Assembly (NCBI RefSeq): GCF_007115095.1
Contig: NZ_SULH01000001.1
Coordinates: 415,409-479,408, forward strand
DNA from: Levilactobacillus enshiensis
GTDB lineage: Bacteria > Bacillota > Bacilli > Lactobacillales > Lactobacillaceae
Direction of reading: 5' to 3'
DNA length: 64,000 nt
Shown: piece by piece, positions 1-8,300 of the stretch
Layout of the letters: every line of letters begins with the position of its first letter
How positions within the stretch are numbered: position 1 is the first letter of the stretch
Made by a program: the position numbers and the translations under genes
The notes under the pieces: model-generated
Seen by the model: only the letters and a program-made list of their open reading frames with translations
The model's database searches: none
What the model was told of the DNA's origin: nothing

Positions 1-10
1 TAATTTGCTG

Positions 11-39
11 TTGATTTATGCGAATAAAAATTATACACT
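11..39 (+). promoter_or_regulatory. araB promoter with candidate operator in the spacer
   Basis: The sequence shows a -35 TTGATT at 11-16, a 17-base spacer and a -10 TACACT at 34-39. The spacer carries the palindrome TTTAT-GCGA-ATAAA at 15-28. The same palindrome type sits at the same offset in the araE promoter, so it is a good candidate operator for an arabinose regulator (AraR-like) encoded outside this window. The regulator's identity is inference. Confidence 0.7.
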
Positions 40-93
40 TAAGACGTTGAGTAGTAGAATTTATTAGCCGACAGAGCTATGGAGGTTTATCGC

Positions 94-1698
94 ATGAATG
101 CGGATAAGACTATTCAGGATGTTGAAAGCGGTAACATCTCGCTGGGGATCGAACTTGGATCAACGCGGATCAAAGCTGTTTTAGTCACTCCTGACTTTAA
201 AACGATTGCTTCCGGCAGTTATGTTTGGGAAAACGAATTGAAAAACGGTATTTGGACGTATTCCTTAGAGAACGTTTGGACCGGGATTCAAGCCAGTTAC
301 CAAGCAATGGCTGCGGAAGTTCAAGATAAATATGGCGTGCCATTGACCAAAGTCGGGTCAATCGGCGTCAGTGCCATGATGCATGGGTACATGGCCTTCG
401 ATGCTAAGGACCAATTACTGGTACCTTTCCGGACCTGGCGCAATAACATCACGGAACAAGCCGCTGATGAGTTGACGACCTTATTTGACTTCAACATTCC
501 ACAACGGTGGAGCATCGCGCATCTCTATCAAGCTATCTTGAACCAGGAAGACCACGTCAAGGACGTCACGTTCTTCACGACGTTGGCTGGGTACGTTCAC
601 TGGAAGTTGTCTGGTGAACGGGTTCTGGGTATCGGGGATGCTTCTGGTATGTTCCCAATCGACAGCAACACTAAAGATTACGATGAAAATTTATTAGCGA
701 AATTTAGAGACGTGAAGTCTGTTCGGCAATACCACTGGGATATCAAGGACATTTTGCCCAAGGTGCTGCTAGCTGGTCAACCAGCTGGTAACTTGACTAC
801 TGACGGGGCAAAGTTGCTTGATCCAAAGGGGAACTTGGAAGCCGGCAGTGTCATGGCACCACCTGAAGGGGATGCTGGTACCGGGATGGTTGGAACTAAT
901 GCCGTTCGCGAACGGACCGGGAACATTTCAGCCGGGACGTCAGCCTTCTCGATGGTGGTCTTGGACCAACCCATGAAGGCCGTTCACCGCGACATCGACT
1001 TGGTAACGACCCCCACTGGATTACCAGTGGCGATGGTCCACACCAACAACTGTTCATCCGACATCAACGCGTGGGTCAACCTATTTAAGGAATTCGCGCA
1101 AACGATTGGCGTTGATTTGAAGCCTGATGAACTCTATGGGGCGCTCTTTAACAAGTCGACCGAGGGTGATGCCAACGCCGGGGGACTGTTGAACTACAGC
1201 TACCTTTCTGGTGAAAACATTACCAAGATGACGGCTGGTCGGCCACTATTCGTTCGGACGCCAAATAGCAACTTTACCTTGGCCAACTTCGTGAAGACAC
1301 AGCTGTACGCAGCCTTTGCTCCATTGAAGATTGGTATGGATATCTTGGCTAATGAGGAACATATCCACTTAGATTCCTTAATTGCCCAAGGTGGCCTGTT
1401 CCGGACGCCAAAGGTTGGGCAACAAGTCTTAGCGGACTCGTTGAACACCCCAATCACCGTTACCAGCAACGCTGGCGAAGGTGGACCTTGGGGGATGGCG
1501 GTTCTGGGCTTCTACGTTACTGACAAGGCTGCCAATGAAACGCTGGAAGACTTCTTGGACAACAAAGTCTTCGCCAACCCAGATAGCACGACGGTCGCCC
1601 CTGATCCAGCTGGCGTTAAGGGTTCTAACGAATTCATCGCCGGGTACAAAGCGGCCTTACCAGTTGAAGGCAAAGCCATTGACCTGCTGGACGATTAA
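94..1698 (+). CDS. araB: L-ribulokinase
   Basis: Phosphorylates L-ribulose to L-ribulose-5-phosphate, the second step of L-arabinose catabolism in the cytoplasm. The protein of 534 aa has the FGGY carbohydrate-kinase layout: an N-terminal phosphate-binding stretch GIELGSTRIKAV, a central GDASGMFPID and a C-terminal GEGGPWGMAVLG near the nucleotide site. The start at 94 is chosen because GGAGG lies just before it; an in-frame ATG at 79 lies upstream of that ribosome binding site and is unlikely. It is followed after 24 bases by araD and then araA, so an araBDA operon is clear. Length matches lactobacillar AraB. Confidence 0.95.
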   Translation: MNADKTIQDVESGNISLGIELGSTRIKAVLVTPDFKTIASGSYVWENELKNGIWTYSLENVWTGIQASYQAMAAEVQDKYGVPLTKVGSIGVSAMMHGYMAFDAKDQLLVPFRTWRNNITEQAADELTTLFDFNIPQRWSIAHLYQAILNQEDHVKDVTFFTTLAGYVHWKLSGERVLGIGDASGMFPIDSNTKDYDENLLAKFRDVKSVRQYHWDIKDILPKVLLAGQPAGNLTTDGAKLLDPKGNLEAGSVMAPPEGDAGTGMVGTNAVRERTGNISAGTSAFSMVVLDQPMKAVHRDIDLVTTPTGLPVAMVHTNNCSSDINAWVNLFKEFAQTIGVDLKPDELYGALFNKSTEGDANAGGLLNYSYLSGENITKMTAGRPLFVRTPNSNFTLANFVKTQLYAAFAPLKIGMDILANEEHIHLDSLIAQGGLFRTPKVGQQVLADSLNTPITVTSNAGEGGPWGMAVLGFYVTDKAANETLEDFLDNKVFANPDSTTVAPDPAGVKGSNEFIAGYKAALPVEGKAIDLLDD

Positions 1699-1722
1699 CT
1701 AAGAATTAAAAGGAGAAATAGC

Positions 1723-2454
1723 ATGCTTGAAGATTTAAAGCAAGAAGTTTACGAAGCCAACATGCGTTTACCAAAACTTGGCTTGGTCTCATTCACCTGG
1801 GGAAACGTTTCCGGGGTTGACCGTGAAAAGGGCCTGTACGTTATCAAGCCTTCTGGCGTTCCTTATGATGAATTAAAGCCAGAAGACATGGTCGTTGTGA
1901 ACCTGAAGGATGGCAAGGTCGTTGAAGGGAAATTAAACCCATCAAGTGACACGCCAACTCATACGTACCTGTACAACCACTTCCCGAACATCGGGGGAAT
2001 CGTACACACGCATTCACCTTGGGCCGTTTCCTTTGCTGCTGCTAAGATGGATATCCCAGCCATGAACACGACGCATGCTGACACCTTCTATGGTGACGTG
2101 CCTGCTGCCGATGCCTTAACTAAGGAAGAAATCGAAGAAGACTACGAAGGCAACACGGGGAAGACCATCGTCAAGACCTTTAACGAACGCGGGATTGACT
2201 ACGAAGCCGTTCCAGCCGCTTTGGTTAGCCAACATGGGCCATTCTCATGGGGACCAACGCCGGACAAGGCCGTTTACAACGCTAAGGTCCTTGAAGTGGT
2301 TGCCGAAGAAGACTACCACACCTTACAGTTGACGCGGGCTAACCGTGAGTTGCCACAATACTTGCTGGACAAGCACTACCTCCGTAAGCACGGTGCCAAT
2401 GCTTACTACGGTCAAAACAACGCCAAGTCCAAGGAACACGCTGCTCGCGAGTAG
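1723..2454 (+). CDS. araD: L-ribulose-5-phosphate 4-epimerase
   Basis: Converts L-ribulose-5-phosphate to D-xylulose-5-phosphate, which enters the phosphoketolase/pentose phosphate route. The 243-aa protein is a class II aldolase/epimerase fold. The zinc ligands are visible as His95 and His97 in VHTHSPWAVSF, with a third His in VSQHGPFSWG. An early GNVSG phosphate-binding motif is present. The ribosome binding site is AAGGAG, 7-8 bases before ATG. It lies between araB (24 bases) and araA (60 bases). Length is normal for the family. Confidence 0.96.
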   Translation: MLEDLKQEVYEANMRLPKLGLVSFTWGNVSGVDREKGLYVIKPSGVPYDELKPEDMVVVNLKDGKVVEGKLNPSSDTPTHTYLYNHFPNIGGIVHTHSPWAVSFAAAKMDIPAMNTTHADTFYGDVPAADALTKEEIEEDYEGNTGKTIVKTFNERGIDYEAVPAALVSQHGPFSWGPTPDKAVYNAKVLEVVAEEDYHTLQLTRANRELPQYLLDKHYLRKHGANAYYGQNNAKSKEHAARE

Positions 2455-2468
2455 GCTGTCTATTTTAA

Positions 2469-2481
2469 TTATTGCGAATAA
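2469..2481. promoter_or_regulatory. operator-like palindrome before araA
   Basis: The 60-base gap between araD and araA holds TTATT-GCG-AATAA, a perfect palindrome around GCG. It resembles the palindromes in the araB and araE promoters. It may be an additional regulator site inside the operon; no clear promoter accompanies it. Confidence 0.4.
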
Positions 2482-2514
2482 CTAATAAAAAATATTTCAA
2501 AGGAGTGTCATTTT

Positions 2515-3939
2515 ATGTTATCAGTACCAGATTACGAATTTTGGTTTGTTACCGGTTCTCAACATCTTTATGGTGAAGAACAATTGAAGTCCGTTGCCAA
2601 GGATGCCCAAGACATCGCTGACAAGTTGAACGCTAGCGGCAAGTTACCTTACAAGGTGGTCTTCAAGGATGTTATGACGACCGCTGAAAGTATCACGAAC
2701 TTCATGAAGGAAGTTAACTACAACGACAAGGTTGCCGGTGTTATTACTTGGATGCACACCTTCTCCCCAGCTAAGAACTGGATCCGGGGAACTGAATTGT
2801 TACAGAAGCCATTGCTGCACTTGGCGACCCAATACTTAAACAATATTCCTTACGCTGACATCGACTTTGACTACATGAACTTGAACCAAAGTGCGCATGG
2901 TGACCGCGAATATGCTTACATCAACGCGCGTCTGCACAAGAACAACAAGATCGTTTATGGCTACTGGGGCGACGAAGACGTGCAAGAACAAATTGCCCGT
3001 TGGGAAGACGTTGCTGTTGCTTACAACGAAAGCTTCAAGGTTAAGGTTGCTCGGTTTGGCGATACCATGCGTAACGTTGCCGTTACTGAAGGTGACAAAG
3101 TTGAAGCACAGATCAAGATGGGCTGGACCGTTGACTACTACGGTATCGGTGACTTGGTTGAAGAAATCAGCAAGGTTGCTGACGCTGATGTCGACAAGGA
3201 ATACGCCGACCTCGAATCGCGCTACGAAATGGTTCAAGGCGACAACGATGCTGACAAATACAAGCACTCTGTTCGGGTACAATTGAAGCAATACCTGGGA
3301 ATCAAGAGTTTCTTGGAAAAGGGTGGCTACACGGCCTTTACCACCAACTTCGAAGACCTTTGGGGAATGGAACAACTTCCTGGTTTAGCCGCACAATTGT
3401 TGATTCGTGACGGTTATGGCTTCGGTGCTGAAGGTGACTGGAAGACCGCTGCCTTGGGTCGTGTCATGAAGATCATGTCTCATAATGACCGGACGGCCTT
3501 CATGGAAGACTACACGTTGGATCTGCGGAAGGGCCACGAAGCCATCCTCGGTTCTCACATGCTGGAAGTTGACCCTTCAATCGCTTCCGACAAGCCACGG
3601 GTTGAAGTTCACCCATTGGATATTGGTGGTAAGGCTGACCCTGCACGTCTGGTCTTCACGGGTTCCGAAGGTGACGCCATTGACGTTACCGTTGCGGACT
3701 TCCGCGATGGCTTCAAGATGATCAGCTATGCCGTAGACGCTAACAAGCCAGAAGCTGAAACGCCTAAGTTGCCAGTTGCTAAGCAACTCTGGACGCCAAA
3801 GGTTGGCTTGAAGACCGGTGCCTTGGAATGGATGAAGGCCGGTGGTGGTCACCACACCATGCTTTCCTTCTCCCTGACTGAAGAACAAATGGAAGACTAC
3901 GCAACCATGGTTGGGATGACAAAGGCTTTCATCAAGTAA
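2515..3939 (+). CDS. araA: L-arabinose isomerase
   Basis: Interconverts L-arabinose and L-ribulose, the first step of the pathway; related enzymes also isomerise D-galactose to D-tagatose. The 474-aa protein retains the catalytic and Mn-binding residues known for the family: Glu306 in GFGAEGDW, Glu331 in MEDYTLDL, His348 in GSHMLEVD and His446-His447 in GGGHHTML. An AAGGAG site precedes the ATG. It is the last gene of araBDA and is followed by an intrinsic terminator. Confidence 0.97.
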   Translation: MLSVPDYEFWFVTGSQHLYGEEQLKSVAKDAQDIADKLNASGKLPYKVVFKDVMTTAESITNFMKEVNYNDKVAGVITWMHTFSPAKNWIRGTELLQKPLLHLATQYLNNIPYADIDFDYMNLNQSAHGDREYAYINARLHKNNKIVYGYWGDEDVQEQIARWEDVAVAYNESFKVKVARFGDTMRNVAVTEGDKVEAQIKMGWTVDYYGIGDLVEEISKVADADVDKEYADLESRYEMVQGDNDADKYKHSVRVQLKQYLGIKSFLEKGGYTAFTTNFEDLWGMEQLPGLAAQLLIRDGYGFGAEGDWKTAALGRVMKIMSHNDRTAFMEDYTLDLRKGHEAILGSHMLEVDPSIASDKPRVEVHPLDIGGKADPARLVFTGSEGDAIDVTVADFRDGFKMISYAVDANKPEAETPKLPVAKQLWTPKVGLKTGALEWMKAGGGHHTMLSFSLTEEQMEDYATMVGMTKAFIK

Positions 3940-3953
3940 GCTTGAATTAAATG

Positions 3954-3990
3954 AAGTGGCCGTTCGCCAATTGGCGGGCGGCCACTTTTT
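3954..3990 (+). terminator. intrinsic terminator of araBDA
   Basis: A GC-rich stem (AAGTGGCCG paired with CGGCCACTT) is followed by a T-run, 15 bases after the araA stop. Confidence 0.85.
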
Positions 3991-4069
3991 AGATGGTTAG
4001 CTAAAAATACAATCGACAAAATTGGGATTACTCTCAGTAACCAGTAAGGTAAAGCACCGGACATTCCCG

Positions 4070-4310
4070 TTCTAGCAACAACAGTGGAATAAAATTAGGC
4101 AACCTGGTGGTCCCTTCGCCTTACCGGCCGGCAGATATGGGCTGGATCGGTGCGAACACAACTTGAAGCCTCGAAGAACGCGAGTCTACAAGCTTGGTTT
4201 TCTACTAAGCCAGTAAGAAGACCACTTACTGACTAAGTAGAACGACGCGCCTGAGCCCATATCTGCCGACCTCTCGGCTTACATTGTGTTCTTAGACGAC
4301 TGAGATTGGG
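4070..4310 (+). repeat. dispersed repeat module B, copy 1
   Basis: Left half of a composite intergenic repeat. Outer arms GGCAGATATGGGCT (4130-4143) and AGCCCATATCTGCC are perfect inverse complements, about 110 bases apart. Inside lie a second stem (CCTCG...CGAG, about 4168-4184) and a third, nearly perfect 18-bp hairpin at 4200-4242 with arms starting TTCTACTAAG and ending AAGTAGAA. Homologous copies occur at about 16130-16370 and 25105-25350 (reverse) and 35555-35815 (forward). No open reading frame is convincing. Boundaries are approximate, set by where the copies stop matching. Confidence 0.9.
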
Positions 4311-4384
4311 ACTGTAACAGGCGTTATCAATTGGACGAAAATGTTAAATTCCCCATTTCTCAGCTATTGTCGCAATGAAACACA

Positions 4385-4582
4385 ATCAGAGCCGGAGGAG
4401 GCCAGGGATGGAGCCGGCCGTGAAAGTGGTGTTGGCTGGCGTTTTTTTCAGCCAGCTTACACCACGGGCGACTTTGAAGACACGCGTTCTTCGTGGCTTC
4501 AAATCGAGCGAGAAGACTGGTGGTCTTCCAGTCTGAAGCGTCCCCACAGCAGGCGGAATCCCTGGCAGCCGTAGTGCGACCA
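4385..4582 (+). repeat. dispersed repeat module A, copy 1
   Basis: Right half of the composite repeat, about 75 bases after module B. It is bounded by GCCAGGGAT (4401-4409) and its inverse ATCCCTGGC (4558-4566). It contains three internal hairpins: GTGGTGT...ACACCAC around a T-rich loop, GAAGACACG...CGTGGCTTC, and AGACTGG...CCAGTCT. Other copies are at about 15928-16045 (reverse, rearranged), 20178-20308 (fragment), 24690-24915 (reverse) and 35872-36085 (forward). Short open frames run through it on both strands but have no ribosome binding site and are not kept in all copies. Confidence 0.9.
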
Positions 4583-4644
4583 ATCTAGCAAACAGTAAGG
4601 CGACGGCTTAGCCAATATAAAATACACGAAATGGAGTGACTAGC

Positions 4645-5208
4645 ATGGTAAAGAGTGAAAAAGAAAAGATGATTACAGGCGAACTTTTCAACGTCTATGA
4701 TGAGGAACTTGTGGCCGAGCGGGGGATTGCTCGTGACCAGGTCGAAGCCTTTAACGCGCTCGGGGAGAAGCATCCTGAACAGAGTCGCCAGTTGATTAAA
4801 GAGATGTTTGGGGCGACGGGTGCGGACGTTGAGGTTCACGCGACCTTTCGCTGTGACTATGGGTATAACATCTACGTTGGTGAGGATTTTTTCGCCAACT
4901 ATGACTGTGCTATGCTGGATGTGGCGCCCATTCGCATCGGCAAGCATTGTCTGCTAGGCCCCAAAGTGCAGATCTATTCGGTCAATCATCCGGCTGATCC
5001 TAAGCTCCGGCGTAATGGAGCCATGGGGATCGGCAAACCAGTGACCTTGGGTGATGACGTTTGGGTCGGTGGTGGCGCGATTATCTGTCCCGGTGTGACG
5101 CTGGGGAACAACGTTATCGTGGCTGCCGGGGCCGTGGTGACCAAGTCGTTTGGCGATAACGTCGTTTTGGGTGGTAATCCCGCACGGGTGATTAAGAATT
5201 TAAAGTAA
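4645..5208 (+). CDS. maa: sugar O-acetyltransferase (maltose/galactoside acetyltransferase type)
   Basis: Predicted to acetylate a sugar with acetyl-CoA; this family often detoxifies non-metabolised sugars taken up by permeases. The 187-aa protein starts with the typical MAC domain (KEKMITGELFNVYDEEL) and continues in a left-handed beta-helix of hexapeptide repeats, including IGKHCLLGPKVQIYSVNHP and VWVGGGAIICPGVTLG. The catalytic His is the one in SVNHP. The start at 4645 follows GGAG with good spacing; the upstream in-frame GTG at 4636 overlaps that site. It lies alone between repeat copy 1 and the araE promoter, flanked by terminators. The exact substrate is unknown. Confidence 0.85.
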   Translation: MVKSEKEKMITGELFNVYDEELVAERGIARDQVEAFNALGEKHPEQSRQLIKEMFGATGADVEVHATFRCDYGYNIYVGEDFFANYDCAMLDVAPIRIGKHCLLGPKVQIYSVNHPADPKLRRNGAMGIGKPVTLGDDVWVGGGAIICPGVTLGNNVIVAAGAVVTKSFGDNVVLGGNPARVIKNLK

Positions 5209-5213
5209 TTTTG

Positions 5214-5266
5214 TGTCAAAAAACACAATCTTCGCAGTTGAGAATGCGGGGGTTGTGTTTTTTGAC
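5214..5266. terminator. strong, symmetric intrinsic terminator
   Basis: Perfect 15-bp arms TGTCAAAAAACACAA and TTGTGTTTTTTGACA directly after the acetyltransferase stop. The A-run and T-run in the arms mean it could work in both directions. Confidence 0.9.
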
Positions 5267-5353
5267 ATCTATTTATAAATAAATACGCTTACATATAAAT
5301 ATCAAAACAAAGAAAACGGTTTAGAAAAGTAATACGAATGAAACAATAAATGG

Positions 5354-5412
5354 TTGATTTATCCGTATAAATAGTCTAAAATAACATTATTGCGTTTGTG
5401 AAAACGGTTTAC
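5354..5412 (+). promoter_or_regulatory. araE promoter, candidate arabinose operator and cre site
   Basis: A -35 TTGATT (5354-5359), 17-base spacer and -10 TAAAAT (5377-5382). The palindrome TTTAT-CCGT-ATAAA at 5358-5371 is in the same position relative to the -35 as in the araB promoter. Just downstream, TGAAAACGGTTTAC (5399-5412) matches 12 of 14 positions of the CcpA cre consensus, and a weaker cre-like AGAAAACGGTTTAG lies at 5311-5324. Induction by arabinose and repression by glucose are inferred. Confidence 0.7.
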
Positions 5413-5535
5413 TTAAAAGCTAAAATTACCGATATCACAATCATGGTAAGTAAGAAACTAGTTATCACATCTATTTACTCGGCAGAAATGGATGTGTGTC
5501 GACAGAGAGAGCAAGAGACATTGGGAGGGAACATT

Positions 5536-6939
5536 TTGACAAGCACAAAGAAAATTTCAAGCGGTTTCATTTACTTTTTTGGATCCTTTGGTGGCATTCT
5601 GTTTGGGTATGACATTGGGGTCATGACTGGGGCATTGCCATTTCTAGAACACGACTGGGCGTTAACAAATGCTGGCGTCATCGGCTGGATTACTTCGGCT
5701 GTGATGTTCGGGGCAATTTTTGGGGGCGCCATTTCCGGTCAGCTATCTGATAAGCTGGGTCGTCGTAAAATGATCTTGATTTCAGCATTGATCTTTGCAC
5801 TGGGATCCCTACTATCCGGTCTGGCGCCCAACCAGGGATCGATTTATCTGATTGCCGTTCGGATCTTCTTGGGGTTGGCTGTCGGGGCTTCATCGGCACT
5901 CGTGCCAGCCTACATGTCGGAGATGTCACCAGCCCGGTTACGGGGCCGGTTAACTGGGATTAATCAGACCATGATCGTATCCGGGATGTTGATCTCTTAC
6001 GTGGTTGACTACCTGCTAAAGGGACTGCCAGAACTTTTTGCTTGGCGGTTGATGTTGGGGTCCGCAGCGGTGCCAGCAATCATCCTATTTGCCGGGGTAT
6101 TGCGGTTGCCAGAATCGCCGCGTTTCTTAGTTAAAAACGGAGACTTGGCCGGTGCTAAGCAGGTATTGAGCTTTATCCGACCAGCTGATGAAATCGCTGA
6201 TGAATTAGCCGATATTCAAACGGCCGCTGCGGATGAAGCAACCGTTGCACAAAATACATCGTGGTCAACTTTATTCTCGAGCAAGTACCGTTACTTAGTT
6301 ATCGCCGGAGTTGGTGTGGCAGCATTTCAACAGTTCCAAGGGGCCAACGCCATCTTCTATTACATTCCGTTGATCGTGCAACAGGCTACGGGGAGTGCAG
6401 CTAGTTCAGCGCTGATGTGGCCAATTATTCAAGGGATTATTTTAGTCATTGGGTCACTGGTCTTCTTGGTCATTGCCGATAAATTTAACCGGCGAACGTT
6501 GTTGACGTTAGGTGGGGTCGTCATGGGATTGTCTTTCATCCTGCCAGCCATTCTAAACGTTGTCAATTTGAACAAGAACCCCATGTTGATTGTTTTGTTC
6601 TTGTCAATCTACGTGGCCTTCTATTCCTTCACGTGGGCACCGTTGACGTGGGTGTTAATTGGGGAAGTCTTCCCATTAGCTGTGCGGGGCCGGGCTTCCG
6701 GATTGGCCTCATCCTTTAACTGGATCGGGTCGTTTGCCGTGGGCTTATTATTCCCAATCATGACGCAGTCGATGTCGCAAGACGCCGTATTTGCCATCTT
6801 CGGGATTATCTGCCTGCTGGGCGTAGCCTTCATTCGTTTGTTCGTTCCAGAAACGAAGGGCCGGACCTTGGAAGAAATCGAACAACAAGGGACCCAAACG
6901 AAAAAAGTTTACGAGACTTCTGAATCACATGAGCATTAG
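5536..6939 (+). CDS. araE: sugar:H+ symporter, probably arabinose (MFS sugar porter)
   Basis: Proton-coupled pentose uptake through the cytoplasmic membrane is the likely role. The 467-aa protein has 12 predicted membrane segments and the signatures of the MFS sugar-porter family: FGYDIGVMTGALPF in the first helix, DKLGRRKM in loop 2-3, PESPRFL after helix 6, RGRASGLASS and the terminal PETKGRTLEEIE. The start is a TTG at 5536 preceded by GGGAGGG; in-frame upstream codons would add a tail of 46 residues that overlaps the cre site. The promoter shares a palindrome with araB, which supports arabinose as substrate; xylose or galactose transport cannot be excluded. Confidence 0.85.
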   Translation: MTSTKKISSGFIYFFGSFGGILFGYDIGVMTGALPFLEHDWALTNAGVIGWITSAVMFGAIFGGAISGQLSDKLGRRKMILISALIFALGSLLSGLAPNQGSIYLIAVRIFLGLAVGASSALVPAYMSEMSPARLRGRLTGINQTMIVSGMLISYVVDYLLKGLPELFAWRLMLGSAAVPAIILFAGVLRLPESPRFLVKNGDLAGAKQVLSFIRPADEIADELADIQTAAADEATVAQNTSWSTLFSSKYRYLVIAGVGVAAFQQFQGANAIFYYIPLIVQQATGSAASSALMWPIIQGIILVIGSLVFLVIADKFNRRTLLTLGGVVMGLSFILPAILNVVNLNKNPMLIVLFLSIYVAFYSFTWAPLTWVLIGEVFPLAVRGRASGLASSFNWIGSFAVGLLFPIMTQSMSQDAVFAIFGIICLLGVAFIRLFVPETKGRTLEEIEQQGTQTKKVYETSESHEH

Positions 6940-6951
6940 TCAGGTATCAAC

Positions 6952-6988
6952 AAAAGGAGCTATGACGGTTGTCATAGCTCCTTTTTGT
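6952..6988 (+). terminator. intrinsic terminator of araE
   Basis: Perfect 15-bp arms AAAAGGAGCTATGAC and GTCATAGCTCCTTTT around a 4-base loop, then T. Confidence 0.92.
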
Positions 6989-7048
6989 ACCTTGATAATG
7001 GGCAGCGACAGGGCAGATGGCACCATTTAAAATTGCTAAAACGCGTTA

Positions 7049-7987
7049 TTACTCATCTCGTTGTTCATTCTTAGGATCAAGCACCAGCGGCACTTCGGGG
7101 TCAAAATTACTGCTGTCGAGGAATTTTTTAGTATAGGTATGTCGAAATTCTGTTGGTGTCAGGTAGTAGCGCGCTTTAAAGGCCTTCATGAATCGTTTTT
7201 CGTCCGAGAAAAAGACGGTACTGGCGATACGCTTGATTGGAAAATTGGTCTGCAGAAGCAGTTCCGCAGCCTGCTGTAGCTTGAGCTGATTAATGTATTG
7301 AATGACGGTCTGCCCCGTTTGCTCTTTGAAAATGCGGACGAGATAATGCGGATTCAGATCAAAGTGATCGGCGACAGCGCTCGCCTTGAGGTCAACGCTG
7401 AGATTGGCCCGGATCCACTCTTTGATGCCGTCGATTCGGGCCTCGGCCCCGGTAGAATTTTCACCAGAGAGGGAATTGTAGAAGTCCTCAGCGATTTCAA
7501 TCAATAGTGCAGTTAGGAGATAGTCAACGGACATCGACGTGAAGTAATGATTTTTGGCAACGTCCAGGACCTGGTAGATGATAATGAGGATTTTTTCTAG
7601 GCTGAGCGCTCGGTACTGCAGGGGGAGAACGACCTGATTCTTCTTGAACAGTGCGGCCACGGATTGACCATCGTGGCTATCCACGTGAAGCGAACGCATG
7701 GCATTTTTTTGCGTGAAGAAGTGAAACCAAAAGTATTGGGTGTCTTCCGGCGAGTCCTTATAGCCATGAAGGTGATGAAACGGTGGTAAGGAGAAAATGT
7801 CGCCTTCATTAATCACGTAATAATTAGTATCTACTTGCAAGTAGAGGGTCCCTTTAATGACAATGATGATTTCAAAATTACCATCATGATACATGGACTT
7901 GTGTTGCCAATGAGGACCGGCCGTGAACTTTCCAGATGAGAAGTGTAAGACGGGCTCACTAATATCAATACAGGTGACGGTTCGCAT
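7049..7987 (-). CDS. AraC-family transcriptional regulator
   Basis: Probable sugar-responsive activator of the neighbouring alpha-galactoside genes (the role of RafR/MsmR in related loci). The 312-aa protein has an N-terminal cupin-like sensor domain (about residues 15-100, with YHDGNFEIIIVIKGTLYLQ) and a C-terminal double helix-turn-helix (about 205-300, including HFDLNPHYLVRIFKEQTG and the second-helix region RIASTVFFSDEKRFMKAFKA). The reverse-strand start has AAAGGAG at good spacing. It is transcribed divergently from the first GH36 gene across a 313-base gap holding a perfect cre. The ligand is inferred. Confidence 0.88.
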   Translation of the reverse strand: MRTVTCIDISEPVLHFSSGKFTAGPHWQHKSMYHDGNFEIIIVIKGTLYLQVDTNYYVINEGDIFSLPPFHHLHGYKDSPEDTQYFWFHFFTQKNAMRSLHVDSHDGQSVAALFKKNQVVLPLQYRALSLEKILIIIYQVLDVAKNHYFTSMSVDYLLTALLIEIAEDFYNSLSGENSTGAEARIDGIKEWIRANLSVDLKASAVADHFDLNPHYLVRIFKEQTGQTVIQYINQLKLQQAAELLLQTNFPIKRIASTVFFSDEKRFMKAFKARYYLTPTEFRHTYTKKFLDSSNFDPEVPLVLDPKNEQRDE

Positions 7988-8300
7988 AATCGTAAACTCC
8001 TTTCATTGAAGGGTGACCGGCAACGGTGTCCGAAACGATTGCGGTCAAGTTGGTTGGCTGTTAACCCTATTTTCTCCTGAATGGTAGGGGGCGTCTACCG
8101 GAAAAATGGCGTAAGTGAGAAAAAGACACTAAATATGAATGTGATAGTTATAAATAAACACCTTTCCTACAAAATACACCATTTTTAATCACAATGAAAC
8201 CGTTTACAATGAAGAGCGTAGAAGATAAATCTGGTGGAGCGTCCATCGTGGAGACGTTCTCCGATTCTAACCCAAGTTTCGCTGTATCTAGGAAGGGAAG
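7988..8300. promoter_or_regulatory. divergent regulatory region with perfect cre site
   Basis: Gap between the AraC-type regulator and GH36 gene 1. TGAAACCGTTTACA at 8195-8208 matches the CcpA cre consensus at all 14 positions. Its end overlaps a plausible -35 TTTACA (8203-8208), followed 17 bases later by TAAATC (8226-8231), so glucose repression of the alpha-galactosidase is likely. I found no convincing inverted or direct repeat for the AraC-type regulator. Confidence 0.75.

Noticed and set aside
2836-3375. Long reverse-strand frame inside araA
   Set aside because: Lies entirely antisense to a certain gene, has no initiation signals, and is explained by codon bias of araA.
4341-4583. Open frames on both strands through repeat module A (with counterparts at 24696-24905 and 35878-36072)
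   Set aside because: The peptides resemble each other only because the DNA repeat is shared. None has a ribosome binding site, and the frame seen in copies 1 and 5 is stopped in copy 4.
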